From contig JARUPY010000085.1 in NCBI GenBank assembly GCA_029817715.1, forward strand, positions 6,076,001 to 6,140,000: DNA of 64,000 nt, in the 5' to 3' direction. How positions within the stretch are numbered: the first letter of the stretch is position 1; each line of letters begins with the position of its first letter. Source of the DNA: Melastoma dodecandrum. Lineage: Eukaryota > Streptophyta > Magnoliopsida > Myrtales > Melastomataceae. Shown in pieces: positions 1 to 14,190 of the stretch. The position numbers were made by a program, and so were the translations under genes. The notes beneath the pieces were generated by a model. The model had not been told where the DNA came from, did not search any database, and was given only the letters and a program-made list of their open reading frames with translations.

Positions 1-401
1 CATCATCTGATTTCTCATATCAATTTTTTTTAAAATATATTAAAGATGGCAAGAGGTGTTCCCTCTCAACCAAACAATGGAAGAATCCCAATGGCCTTTG
101 CTTGGAGGAGTGAAGGCACAAGTTTAGAATATTCATTGGTCAATTGTTTGAATCAAAGGGACAGCTCAAAGGAAAGACAAATCTCCCACCCCAATTTCAA
201 TACAAATTGATGGGCAAGGTAGATCCCCTAGCCCATGTTCAACTCAAGCGATGTGATGATATTATTCTCTAAACTCTGTAATAAATCTCATGTTTAAATC
301 TCATGTTTTTACCCTGACCCTCTTTGGTAGAATCTCAGAAACTGGTGAAGGCACAAAATTTACCAAAGTATCCATCCATCCCAAAGGAATCTCCCTCCCT
401 C

Positions 402-441
<40 letters not shown>

Positions 442-1274
442 TAGTAGTTTTTTATTTTTTATTGGGGGGTGAATTTATATGGAGTGGATTCTTTGATATC
501 ATTAAAAAACCCCACATAAAGAAAAACATATTACATAAGGAAACAAAAACCCAGAAAGCAACATTTTTCACCTATTGATTTACACGAATTTTTTCCTTGT
601 TATAATAATTTTTGGGATCTCCGGCTGAGTTTCTTGTCCCCATTAGTATCTTTTTTATTTTTAATTTTTTGTTGTTTTGGGTTTGCATAGAACACCACGC
701 CTCATCACCCTCATCACTCCCCACCACATCCCTCTTTTTTCCACCTTTTACTCTGTCCGTGTTGTCTGCTTGCTATGTCCTTCTGACTGCCAAAAAGAGC
801 AGCCGGCCGGCCCTCCTTGAACTTCAGACAGGGGTACGATGGTGGTGGCGATGTGATGCGGTAAAAGAAAAGAGAGCTGGTTGGAAAAATAAAAGTTGAT
901 GATTTTTTGGGTTGTTTTGTGTCAAAAGGGAATGAAATCATTCCCCCACCAACAAGAGGTAATTAATACTCTGCTATTGTGCTCCCTCGAGGAAGATTCC
1001 CTTTTCTCTTCCCTTCACGAGAGATTCTTCTTCAACCTGGGAATAGCATCATGATATATACGATATGATTTGGGGGAGCATAGTATTCCTTTACTTTTTT
1101 TCCCAAAAATAAAGTCTTCGAGGAGGATCCGTCGAATTCCTTTCTAAGGTTTCTCTAGAATTTTGGGATTAATTGTTTTGTTATTTGAGGGGCTTTTTTT
1201 CAGATTGGGACCAAGTTTGAGGAATAGGAATTGGTGGTTTTTCCAGCAGTTTCTGTTTTGCGTTTCTGTGCCAG
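1..1274. other. Upstream region and probable 5' leader of the NLP gene
   Basis: No coding region is supported here. The stretch is AT-rich and holds a CT run followed by a TA microsatellite at about 402-441. The part nearest 1274 is probably transcribed leader, because a good splice donor (CAG|GTGAGT) follows directly. Short open frames here have no recognisable protein. Confidence 0.6.
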
Positions 1275-1500
1275 GTGAGTAACTGGTTTTTGTTTAATCA
1301 TTGATTTCCGTCTTTGTTTGTATGTCTTAGTTTGAGGGTTTTCTTGGGTTGGGATTGTATTTGTTGACTTGGGATGAGGACGAGGACGATGACGAAGATT
1401 TTTATGTTCTTAGTGATTTGTATCCTCTTTGAAACCCAATCGAAAGGACAAGGGGTGGACTACCTGCTTTCTACCCTCTGAAATGTTGTTTTGGTTGCAG
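1275..1500 (+). other. Probable 5'-UTR intron of the NLP gene
   Basis: The stretch begins with the strong donor GTGAGT after CAG and ends in a pyrimidine-rich TTGGTTGCAG acceptor, 226 nt in all. It lies in the leader, 191 nt before the start codon. Leader introns are common in plant regulatory genes. It holds a GACGAGGACGA purine repeat. This is inference from splice signals only. Confidence 0.5.
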
Positions 1501-1505
1501 TTGAT

Positions 1506-1637
1506 ATGCGATTTTTGTTGACGATGTTTCTACGACTCGGACAGATCGGGGCATCTCACGAGGGCGGCTCGACCTCGTCCTGGAAGTTCCTCTTCCTGTT
1601 CTTCATCTTCTCCATACTCCTGGGTTTCGGGTTGTGA
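1506..1637 (+). CDS. Upstream ORF in the NLP leader, 43-residue peptide with a hydrophobic tail
   Basis: An ATG six nucleotides after the proposed leader-intron acceptor opens a 43-codon frame ending in TGA, 54 nt before the NLP start. The peptide starts MRFLLTMFLRLGQIG. Its last 18 residues are almost all hydrophobic (WKFLFLFFIFSILLGFGL), like a membrane segment. It is not in frame with the main ORF. If translated it would lower NLP translation or make a membrane micropeptide. I do not know it as a catalogued conserved uORF; it could be chance. Confidence 0.35.
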   Translation: MRFLLTMFLRLGQIGASHEGGSTSSWKFLFLFFIFSILLGFGL

Positions 1638-1691
1638 TAACAGAGGGAGCTCAATCGATACTCGGCCTAATCTGAGAAAGCTCGGCGACAT

Positions 1692-4600
1692 ATGATGGAA
1701 GATGTCGTTTTCACGCCTCCTAGTTCGAGCGGCGGTAACTTATTTGATTCCCCAATGGACTTGGCTTTCATGGACGAACTCTTTTTTGAAGGATGCTGGG
1801 TAGAAACGACTGATGCGTCCAACTATCTGTCGCAAGACGTGGCCTCAGGCTCTTTTACACCGAGCGAAGCCGTGAGAAGTCCTGCACAGAGGAGTGGCAC
1901 GGTTTTTCTGGATATGGCAGAAAGTGAAGCATACGAGAACCAAACGTCGCCTCTACCCCGGGCTAGAGTGGTAGAAGAGGTAGACGATGAGTCTCAAAAT
2001 GTGAAAGTTGCTGAAACCGCGTCGTCTTCTGACCAAAATGAAGGTTTGCCGGATGAAAGCGGTGAAGTGGGGAGAAGTTGGTGGATTGCGCCGAAAGCAG
2101 GTTCTGGGACTTACTCTGTTAGACAGAGATTGGTAATGGCCGTCGATTACTTGAAGGAGTGCACGAAGAATAAAGACTTATTGATCCAGATTTGGGTCCC
2201 GGTAAGGAAAGGAGGTCGGAACGTCCTTACCACCTACAACCAGCCATTTTCCCTTGCACCAAACAGCAAGAGCCTCGAGAATTACCGAAATGTTTCTAGC
2301 GCGTACGATTTCCCGGCAGAGCAGGATACCAAGGAAGCAGTTGGCTTGCCTGGTCGGGTGTACCTGGGGAAGCTGCCTGAGTGGACTCCTGATGTCCGGT
2401 TCTTTAGGAGCGAAGAATACCCTCGTGTCAGTTTTGCGCAGCAGTACAATGTTCAAGGGTCACTTGCTCTTCCGGTCTTTGAGCGAGGCAGTGGGACTTG
2501 CTTAGGCGTTGTCGAGATTGTTATGACTTCGCAGAAGATCAACTACCGTCCGGAACTCGAAACTGTTTGCAAAGCTCTCGAGGTCGGTAGGTCGAATCTT
2601 ACTACTAAATATGTTATTCATCAAATGGCCATGTCAGGTGATAGCGATTTCATTTTTTATGCAGTCAGTCAACCTTCGAAGTGCTCCGAGCTTCAACCAA
2701 CCAAGCAGGAAGGTAAAATCGATCTGTGTCATTTTCTAAAAAGCTTTGTCTTGGATGATATTCGCATCTGAAGTATGATGGTATTCAATGGCAGGCTTCC
2801 AACGGTTCTTTCCTAGCGGCATTACCGCGCATTCAAAAGGTTTTGACGTCTGTCTGCAACGCGTACAGGTTGCCGTTAGCTTTGACGTGGGCGTCTTGCG
2901 TTTTGCAAGGTAAAGAAGGACATCGTCATTCAAGCGAAAACTACGCCTTTTGTGTCTCGACTGTGGATGATGCTTGTTTTGTGGCCAACCCACAATATCT
3001 TGGCTTCCAAGAGGCGTGCTCGGACCATCACTTGTTGAAAGGCCAAGGTATAGTCGGAAAGGCATTCGAGATGGGGAAACCGTGTTTTGTGACGGATGTG
3101 ACTGCATTCAGCAAGACGGAATACCCTCTCGCTCACCATGCAACGATGTTTGGCTTGCACAGTGCTACTGCCGTTCCGTTAGTCAGTATCCATAATGGGT
3201 CGGTCGATTTCGTTCTGGAGTTCTTCTTGCCTAATGATTACAAAAAGGCCGATCGAGATCGGGTACTTAGATCAATGTCCGGCGTCGTGCATCAGGCCTT
3301 TCAGACGTCCCAGATAGAAGAATTTAAGGAAGATGCCACTTCGTGCGGGAAAGCCCCAGGAAGTTCTTCTACCGAGAGAAACAAGGAACCTGCGTCGGAT
3401 CAACTCAACAATATGTTTGTCAAAGAAAGTATGCCAGAAACCGGGTCATGGATTTCCGATATGGCAGATGCTCAGAAGGTTGGCAAAGGGATCCTTTCCT
3501 TCGAACAGCGGAAAACACCAAAGGAAGAATTTACGGTAACTGACTGGGACGACACCCTGCTCGGAATAGGTAACGGAGAAGTCAATTCGGAGTCTCGGAG
3601 AATAAACACAGAACCTGGGAAAGCACTGGGTGCAGGAATCGGCACAATCCTGGGCGAGATCCAGTCAAAAGATATTGAAAAACTGGCGCACAAAAGAAGG
3701 ACAAAGGCCGAGAAGACAATTAGTCTTGATGTACTCCGCCAGTACTTTGCCGGCAGCCTTAAAGATGCCGCTAAGAGCATTGGAGGTGGGAAACTTTACC
3801 TTTGCTTTTCAAATTGAATGAACTCTGGTTCTGTTTTTGGTTCGTTTCAGTCAGGCTCAACTATTATCTTTGTGGTGCAGTTTGCCCGACAACCTTGAAA
3901 AGGATATGCCGGCAACACGGGATCAGTCGATGGCCATCCAGAAAGATCAAGAAGGTTGGACATTCATTAAAGAAACTACAACTTGTCATTGATTCTGTTC
4001 AAGGAGCCCAGGGCTCGATACAGATCAGTTCATTCTACAGTAGCTTTCCAGAGCTGAACTCCCCAAAACCATCTCCACAGATTGGAGGTGCATCACTGCA
4101 GAAGCCGAGCAATCCTGCTGGTCGGTCAAAATTTAACTCCCGCTCAGAGAACTTATTTGGCTCGGGAGCCACTGGTGCTACGTCTGGTTCTTCCTCATAC
4201 AGCCAAAGCAGCAGTTCCACCACATCCTCCTCGACTACACAAAAGCAGCATTTTCCTCCGCTAATTACACCTTCCCAGGAAGACACGGCGAACATGATGG
4301 AAGGAAATAACGTGGAGCTGAGTCGGCCACGGAATAATGAAGAATTTTCCTACTCAACCGAAGAAGAGCTGAAGCTAATAGCAAAATCTCAGAGCCCTGT
4401 ATTAAACGATCCACATCCAGAAACCGTCAATATACTGAAAGACTTGGGTGCTTTTAGAGTGAAGGCCGTCATGGGGGACGAAAAGATCAGGTTCAGTTTG
4501 CAACCAGAATGGGGCTTCAAGGACATGCAAAGCGAAGTTGCCAGGCGGTTTGGCAGAGAGAGCGATGGCGAGATCACCCTCAAATATTTAGACGACGATG

Positions 4601-4740
4601 AGGAGTGGGTACTTCTGACTTGCGATGCTGATCTGGAGGAATGCATGGACGTGTACAGGTCGTCCGGAGATCATACCATCCGTATCTCAGCACGTCGAGG
4701 AGCCTCTCGTCAAGGCGATCACTCCAGCCACTCACTATAA
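1692..4740 (+). CDS. NLP: NIN-like protein (RWP-RK/PB1 transcription factor), NLP1-5 type
   Basis: Four exons give 929 residues: 1692-2582, 2665-2712, 2795-3785 and 3881-4740. Exon 2 is a 48-nt microexon that restores the conserved VNLRS stretch. The N-terminus resembles the NLP4/5 group (FMDELFFEGCWVETTD). Residues about 130-500 are the GAF-like nitrate-response region (GLPGRVYLGKLPEWTPDVRF, SADF/SVDFVLEFFLP). The RWP-RK DNA-binding domain starts near residue 618, and the second helix holds RWPSRKIKKVGHSL. A PB1 domain lies at about 835-916 (KYLDDDEEWVLLTCDADLEE). NLPs bind nitrate-response elements in the nucleus and activate nitrate-assimilation genes; PB1 mediates oligomerisation. The length is normal for the family and no break is seen. 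Family assignment is secure; the subgroup is inferred from the N-terminus. Confidence 0.93.
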
Positions 4741-5029
4741 AGCCAGTGGAGTAGGCCACACCACTTGTATCATTTGTTACTACTAAGAACTTTTCAGCTT
4801 GTGAATCTGTTCCGAAGAAGCCGCCTTTAGGATTGAGGTTTCTTTAGGTTTGCCGCATCAAGACTTGGTAGCATGTTTGACCTTACCGAGTTCTCCGAAT
4901 CATTTTGGCTTGGATGTTAGATTTAGCAATCCAGGATGTTCACTGCATCGTCATCCTTGATGTTTGTTTCCATGATACTGTGCAGCTGCTTCATTGCTAA
5001 TTTAATCTCATCAGCCAGCCCTGAATCTC
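4741..5029. other. 3' region of NLP
   Basis: Probable 3' UTR and spacer between the NLP stop codon and the convergent PPR relic. No gene is visible. Confidence 0.5.
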
Positions 5030-5765
5030 CGAGGACTCACCATGCTGTAGCCAATGACCACCTTGATTCCTTCTTCTTTTGCCAATCTCCTCACCCATGA
5101 TGCCTTGTTCCACATCCTGTCAGCAGCATACATGCCTGATGCCAGCATGTAGTTTGCCGAGTGTGTAGGTTGCAGCTCCAATACACGAGAAGCAGCATTT
5201 TCCCGACCTCACTGTTTCCGAAGATTCTGCATGCTCTCAAGGGTGAAGCCCACACACTCGGCCTGTCTTCTAGCATCCCTGAGACACTTTTTATCAGGTC
5301 CAATGCCATCTCAATTTTTCCAGATCGATCCCTCGTCGATCAGCCCTAGATGACCACGTGCGGACAGGACAGTAAGTGTAGTAAAGCCAAAGCTAAGCCT
5401 TCCTGTGAGACCATTTATGCCTTCCCTGCAACCAAGGCACTCCATATAATGACATTCTTGCTGGAAATTCTGTTGAAGATCTTGATTGCAGATACCATGT
5501 CACCACATTTGCAGTACATATTGACAATTGCGGTACCAACAGCAATTTCCTGAACCATAAACCTTTGTACAGCGATTGCATGGCCAGCTTTTGACTTTGT
5601 GATATCCGCATAAAGCGAACATGCCTCAAGTAAACACAGGGTTGTTACTGCAATTCCCAAACCATCCGGCTGCATCAGACAGACTACTTTTATCCTTGGA
5701 TTTCACAATGGCAGCATAAGCATTCGCCATTATGATTTGATTGCGCATCACTTTCACTGTAGAAT
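5030..5765 (-). pseudogene. Pentatricopeptide repeat (PPR) protein pseudogene, PLS/E type
   Basis: Read on the minus strand, 5415-5675 gives a PPR repeat (GTAIVNMYCKCGDMVSAIKI, then FNRISSKNVIIWSALVAG). Pieces in other frames follow. One resembles the LTVLSA..GLIDEG repeat, another is LLRACRIFGNSEVGK, and then comes an E-motif tail with LELQPTHSANYMLASGMYAA and VRRLAKEEGIKVVIGYSMV. PPR E-class proteins bind organellar RNA for editing. At least three frame changes and an internal shortening separate the pieces, the 5' repeats are missing, and no organelle signal is found, so this is a relic. Confidence 0.75.
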
Positions 5766-6546
5766 CAGAATTGGGTAACTCGTAATCGCTCCTCCAAATG
5801 CTGTATTTTCCTTGATAATCATATCAACATTCGTCAGATCGTTAAATTGCTGCTGCCACCATCTGATCGTCTTTTTCCTTATCTTGCTGAATTAACTCTG
5901 CAATTCTCCGCTCCCTTGGCTCCTTTCTTATCCTCTGCAGAGGTACCAAGCACCCTAAGTAGAACAAACCGGGCAGATTTCAAGCAAGTTCACACAATGC
6001 ATTGGCAGATATACAAATAGTGCAATACCCAGCGCTGGAGCTTGACTGGGCTTGTCAACGGTGGCTGTGGTTGGCAAGCTTCAACAACGCCCTCTTGTAT
6101 CCCAGACTCACTGCTTTCCAGTGCCTCCGGCTGCATGTCCGCTCCCCCTCATCAATCGCTTGTTTCCACAAGCACAAATCGCCAAAGCAAGAAAAAATAC
6201 CGTCACGGGATTCCTTTTGCGGGTAAAATTCACTCCGTTGGGGTGCTGCCATGCCCAAGAGGGTGACCGATCCTTCAATCTCAGGCTACCGATCCGAAAG
6301 ATCTCATATTCGTCACTGTACGTCACGGTGATCTCAATATCCTACACACATCGAGAGTTCCTCAAGTCCAACCTCGACCCAAGTCATAACAAACCATGGA
6401 GAACTGCCTCCTCGGAGAAACATTCCCAAAGGTCACAGTCTTAATCACGCTCAAAGCAATCCCCAAGAATTCGAAGAGACCTCGTCGTCTGGCAATCTCT
6501 TGAACCTAAAGCCCGGAAACCAATTCCCCTGAAGAATTAAGAAGCC
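5766..6546. other. Spacer with fragmentary minus-strand frames
   Basis: Minus-strand frames of about 70 codons at 6055-6326 include stretches such as VTYSDEYEIFRIGSLRLKD and SWAWQHPNGVNFTRKRNP. They read like real protein but are broken and I do not recognise the family. They may be later exons or remains of the gene starting near 6678 on the minus strand. Confidence 0.3.
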
Positions 6547-6678
6547 CTAGGATTGGCAATTGAGCTCCCTTTCGAAGGAATCATCGCCACATAATTTCAC
6601 CACTTCCCTGCCAACGAAGCGAGAAGAGACGAAGCAGAACAGCACCATAACGACGAGGAGGAACGAATTCGGCGCCAT
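6547..6678 (-). CDS. Unrecognised first exon or relic with signal-peptide-like start
   Basis: From the ATG at 6678 (minus) the frame reads MAPNSFLLVVMVLFCFVSS, a good signal peptide, then about 24 residues including EVVKLCGDDSFERELNC, and stops at 6547. It is head-to-head with the TANGO2-like gene, with 264 nt between the two start codons. It could be a short secreted peptide, the first exon of a spliced gene whose later parts are the fragments at 6055-6326, or a pseudogene. No family is recognised. Confidence 0.3.
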   Translation of the reverse strand: MAPNSFLLVVMVLFCFVSSRFVGREVVKLCGDDSFERELNCQS

Positions 6679-6942
6679 CACGAAGAACAGCGCGCTGATT
6701 TGATCACCGTCGCATTGCGAGCTTCGAATCAGTCCGATCAATGGCGTCGCACGGGAAGAAGGCGAGGAGTGGTTAGAGGGTTAGTAGGCATCATGTCCGA
6801 GCCCAGTTTCCCCTAATCATTGGAATCGAATCCCAGGCCCGCCAATTCCTATAAAATCCATCGACGCCCACCGACTTTGAAAATCCGGCGTCAAATCCTC
6901 CTCGTACTTTGTCGGTCACAGGGTTGCAGGGAGAGGAAAGGG

Positions 6943-8110
6943 ATGTGTATAGCGGTGTTCCTGTGGCAAGCCCACTCGATCTACCAGCTCTACCTCCTCC
7001 ATAACCGCGACGAGTACCACGAACGCCCCGCCGATCCCCTCAGATGGTGGGACGATCGGGGAATTCTCGGTGGTCGGGACGGACAGGCAGGAGGGACGTG
7101 GCTCGCCTGTTCGAGGAGCGGCAGGGTGGCGTTCGTGACCAACGTACGGGAGGTTGGGAAGTTAGATCAGCCCCGGAGCAGGGGAGACCTCCCTGTTCGC
7201 TTCCTCGAGGTAACATTCTTCCGTCCGGTCGTCCGTGCTGTCATTCGGGGTTTGAGGGTTAATCGAGTTCTCGATTTGTTCCGGAAGATGATTGATGTTG
7301 GAAGTCGCAACATTAGGAAGTTACAGTTGGGTCTCCAGCGAATCTGTCGTAACGCAGTGGTTCTACGTCGTCTTCTTCGTGACACCCTTCTATGTCGTCG
7401 TGATTTCTCTGTCGCAGAGCAAGCAGAGTCCTTACGAGTTCGCAGATGAGGTCCTCAAGGAGTTGCATCAATACAACGGATTCAACTTGATAGTAGCCAA
7501 TGTAGCTGCCAAGACGATGTTGTTCATCACCAATCGACCGGCACAAGGCGGCGTTTATGTCTCGGAGGTTTCGCCTGGGATCCATGTGTTATCCAACGCG
7601 AGCTTGAACACTCCTTGGCCGAAAGTACGAAGGAAATATGTTCATTCATAGCAGCTCTGTTCGATTCGCAAGTGCTTGCAGAAATCACAAAGGTTGTTGC
7701 AGGCACAACTGCTGAGGCGGGGCTTTGAAGAACTAATAATGGAGGGGAAGGACAGAGGCGAAATCCCTGATATGAACCTTGCCCTCGAGCTACTGAGGAA
7801 CAGAACGAAGGATGGCGAGAATCTCCCCGGCGTTCTAGCTCCGGAATGGGAGTATATGCTGAGTTCACCATTTGTCGAGGCTGAAACCTCCTTGGTAAGA
7901 GGCAAGGTTTATAAGCTCTACCTAGCATGTCTGTCTTCGTAATGCTTGACTGATGTTATTTTCTTGGTCGGATAGGGACTTTACGGCACAAGAAGCATGT
8001 CGGCCTTGTGCGTGAGAACTGATGGAGAAGTGAACTTCCATGAGAAGTGCCTGGACGATGGGGAATGGAAAGAGCACCATGTATCTTACAAGATCGAATC
8101 AAACGTTTGA
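6943..8110 (+). CDS. TANGO2: TANGO2-like protein with NRDE domain
   Basis: Four phase-0 exons give 273 residues: 6943-7209, 7418-7624, 7682-7894 and 7976-8110. The start was chosen at MCIAVFLWQ, the conserved N-terminus of the family; an in-frame ATG at 6820 is probably in the leader. The domain-naming N-R-D-E tetrad is at residues 21-24 (LLHNRDEYHERP), followed by WWDDRGILGGRDGQAGGTWL. The last exon has the conserved YGTRSMSAL element. TANGO2 homologues occur from bacteria to plants and belong to the NTN-hydrolase-like fold. Roles in membrane and lipid or haem handling are proposed in animals; the plant role is poorly known. The length matches the plant family and nothing is broken. Confidence 0.9.
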
Positions 8111-8403
8111 ACCAGTAAGTAGTACCTTAAGGTTGTAGTAAACTGAGTCATTCCTTAATTTTCAGTTTTGCCACGATGTTTGCATTGGACACCGATCGAA
8201 GCATCACAGCAGATAGATGTTTATTGATGTAACATACTGAACGGAAAGCAGACCCGGATATGCTAAAAACACCAGTATTATCAATACGCCCACATGGACA
8301 CCGGCGATTGATCTTACAAGGCAACTGTGATGAGACAGCAACGTAGAAAGCGAACTGACCAGGGCCCTCTCCTCTCCCAGCCTTATTGTGCAGCCATTAC
8401 CCT

Positions 8404-8735
8404 TCAAGCAGCACAGGTGGTACACCTGCAACCCGCCCTGCAACGGCAGTTGGCCCTCCCGGTCCCAGCCGTAGACGTCTTCTCACACGTGCAAGGGTTA
8501 CACCCACAATGCTCCCCGCACTGGCATGTCACATGGTCGATCCCCGCCCCTGCCTCGCCAGTTGGGCACCTGCACAACCCGCAAGACACGATCGCTTAAC
8601 CACACCCTGTCCAATTTATGGTTTTCCTCGAGTAAACCGCATGCATATCAACCTGCATGAGTTGCCGCCGGGGCAAGGGACAGGGCAGCCGCAGTGTTGG
8701 TTGCAGCCAGAGGCACGGCCGGTCATGTCCGCCAT
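8404..8735 (-). CDS. MT4: Type 4 (EC, seed-type) metallothionein
   Basis: Two minus-strand exons, 8653-8735 and 8404-8569, give 82 residues. The intron of 83 nt has GT-AG ends and splits an Arg codon. There are 17 cysteines in three blocks: [35 protein letters not shown] and [13 protein letters not shown]. This three-domain CxC pattern is diagnostic of plant EC metallothioneins, which bind zinc in seeds and embryos. The protein begins [10 protein letters not shown]. The gene converges with the TANGO2-like gene (stop-to-stop 293 nt). Confidence 0.92.
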
Positions 8736-8834
8736 CAATTCTGTTCCACGAAGGTCCTTGGTCGTCTAGAAGGAAAGAGCTTCCCCGCAGGTTGTCGGTT
8801 GTGGGATAAGAACGAAGACGCCAGAAAGGACAAG

Positions 8835-8905
8835 TCAATATAAAGTAGATAGAGAGATGGTTTAGGCAACACGAGTGTCTCTGCATGGGGGGCTCTTGAC
8901 GTGGA
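8835..8905 (-). promoter_or_regulatory. Metallothionein promoter: ABRE-like, RY core and TATA-like box
   Basis: Upstream of the metallothionein start, read on the minus strand, there is an ABRE-like CCACGTC at 8898-8904, an RY core CATGCA at 8882-8887 and a TATA-like TTTATATT near 8839-8846. ABRE plus RY is the usual pairing in seed-maturation promoters controlled by ABA and ABI3/FUS3-type factors, which fits an EC metallothionein. Function is inferred from short motifs only. Confidence 0.45.
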
Positions 8906-10124
8906 GGAACTTCCGGTGATTTCGAGCAGGGGAGTCGATCTCCCACCTGACAGCACAGCCTTCGGGCTAACCCCCTCTTGACATTTTCTTCACACTGTTT
9001 TTTTTCTTTTTGGGCTTTAGGATCAACGAGTTAAGGCCCCCCTGATCTTCACCATCATCATTCGATCGGGCTCGAGCAAACCCACTACTGGGTTCATGGC
9101 CCATCATTCTTCGATGTTGTTCGGATATGAACAAAAAGAGACAACCTTGGAAACGGCTGGTTCTAAGTTTAAGGTTGTTCGTTCTCAATCGGCTTGCATT
9201 TCACCTGCCTTGATGGTGGGGGCATTGGATAAACGATGCAACTGATGCAACGAGGCGAGACTCGCGCTCCAGGGGACGCGGTGATTCACGGATAAGGCGC
9301 GAAACTCCACACAGTTTTCACCGGTTGTGAGGGGAGCTCGTATGTTCGCCTCAGGCTACCATTCCAGGGGTGGTCCATACAGCACCTCATCGCCATCATG
9401 TGATTGTTGGTTTACAAAGCTGGACCACTCATATCTTCCCACCATGACTGGATGTTACCTCACCTCAATCCCCACCAAACCAACTACTTTCTGTCCGAAA
9501 AACACACAAAGAGGAGAGGAGGAAGAAGGTCAGGAACAGTCTCGGGCATTGTAAACCGATAGATACCACGTGATGATAGGTTTTAACCTCTAAATCCTTA
9601 ATCTGGGAAAGAAGATGCCCCCAAAATTTCTCAGTCTCCCTGTTTCTTCAGACCAAAGGAACGGCCCCATCCCCCGATCTAAAAAACAAAAAGCATTTCT
9701 CGCAGATCTCGAAATCACGACTCGACTGGCTGATGATCATCAGAGTTGTGTTGGGAATATGCCTTCCGTACGGAAACCAAATCGCTTTTGTCGGGAGGGC
9801 GTGTTTTAATCTGACGAGACCAGATTTGCTTTTCTTCTATTCCCTGATGCCCCACTTCTTCGTACCCCACACTTCCGACATAAGAAATGGAAGAGAATAA
9901 TAATCTTCAGTGTGTCCGAGGATTCGGCGGAGTTGAGATTAGTTCTTTTTAGGACAACGCCACAGTGATGTTTTATTAAGGATGAAGAGATTAGTGGGAA
10001 GGAATCTCTTCGCGTAATCCCTCCGTCGGTGTCTGTTCCTCTTCTCCTCACCTCCGTCCTTCATATCAGCTTCTGCCGAATAAGACTTGATCGGTTTGGG
10101 GTAGTCCTTCGACCTAGCACGACA
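8906..10124. other. Spacer between metallothionein and GLR genes
   Basis: No protein-coding gene is supported. The open frames are short, lack family features and overlap on both strands. The part just before 10125 is probably the GLR leader. Confidence 0.5.
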
Positions 10125-13285
<3,161 letters not shown>

Positions 13286-14009
13286 GTTGGGAGAGGTAAC
13301 TAACTACTAATGACGGATATCCTTCGACTTCAACGACCATGCATTGTTGAGGCTCATGGACCTACGGAACTCAAGCATACATTACAGACACTACACTTCC
13401 CAGATAAGGGGAAGACAGTTTTGTGCCATAGTGAAAGCGGTTGTTGACAAATTTTACATTGCTAAAGAAATTACAGCATTATATCTGTCTATAACTCGGC
13501 ATAGAATGAATCGGTGCACTTTCAATGCTCCTGGAAAACGACCAGCCAGAGGCATTGAAATTCATCCTGTTGCAGCAAGAGATCACTAGTTCTTAGACAG
13601 ATCCACAATAGACAAGAATATAGTCTTGTTTATGTCTAATGGACTGCGCTATCCGAAGTTTCCTCTTTGGCATCAACCAACCAACACTGGCGAGGTTGAT
13701 AGGAGGAGGTAGCGGCCCTTGGTTGGCAGACCGGTGGAGGAGGAGAAGGTTGACGGCTGCGGCGAGCTGATAGAGAGTGAGTGAAATGCTAAAAGCAGCG
13801 GCAACTTTTTATTTGTAGAATGGTCCTGATTTATTTATTGTAATGATCGAATAATATCAGCTGATTCCCTGGAAGGTTATGGATGAGATATGTATGTTTC
13901 CTTTCTCGTGAATGTAGGTTGAGGGGGGTGTCATAGGACGTCCCAACCTTCGGATTCATTTGCAGTTTGGTAGCGTGACTCGTGCCCGAGTTCTGTGGCG
14001 ATCCTTCAA
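13286..14009. other. Spacer downstream of GLR
   Basis: No gene is visible. It is probably the GLR 3' UTR followed by non-coding sequence. Confidence 0.5.
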
Positions 14010-14190
14010 TCATGTCCTTGGTCGTAATGACAAGTTCGTCAGCGTGGGGTGCGAACTGTTAGGAACGAGGCCTTTTCTGCGATTTGCACAACAAATCGAC
14101 ATCGGCGAGACAGAAATTTGGTACACTTGCAAGCATGTTCTGCATTTCGCTGGAGACCCTGCAAATCCAAAAACTAACTGGACAGGACGG
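14010..14190 (+). promoter_or_regulatory. Gene-less copy of the SAUR1 upstream block
   Basis: About 170 nt here align by eye with 14815-14995 upstream of the first SAUR. Shared points include a CGTAATGACAAGTTCGT-like start (GTCATGATGACGAGTTCG in the other copy), the GAGA..TGCAAGCATGTTCTGCATTT stretch, and the ..GGAGACCC..AAATCC end. No SAUR reading frame follows. It looks like a duplicated promoter whose gene was lost or never copied. Confidence 0.5.
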
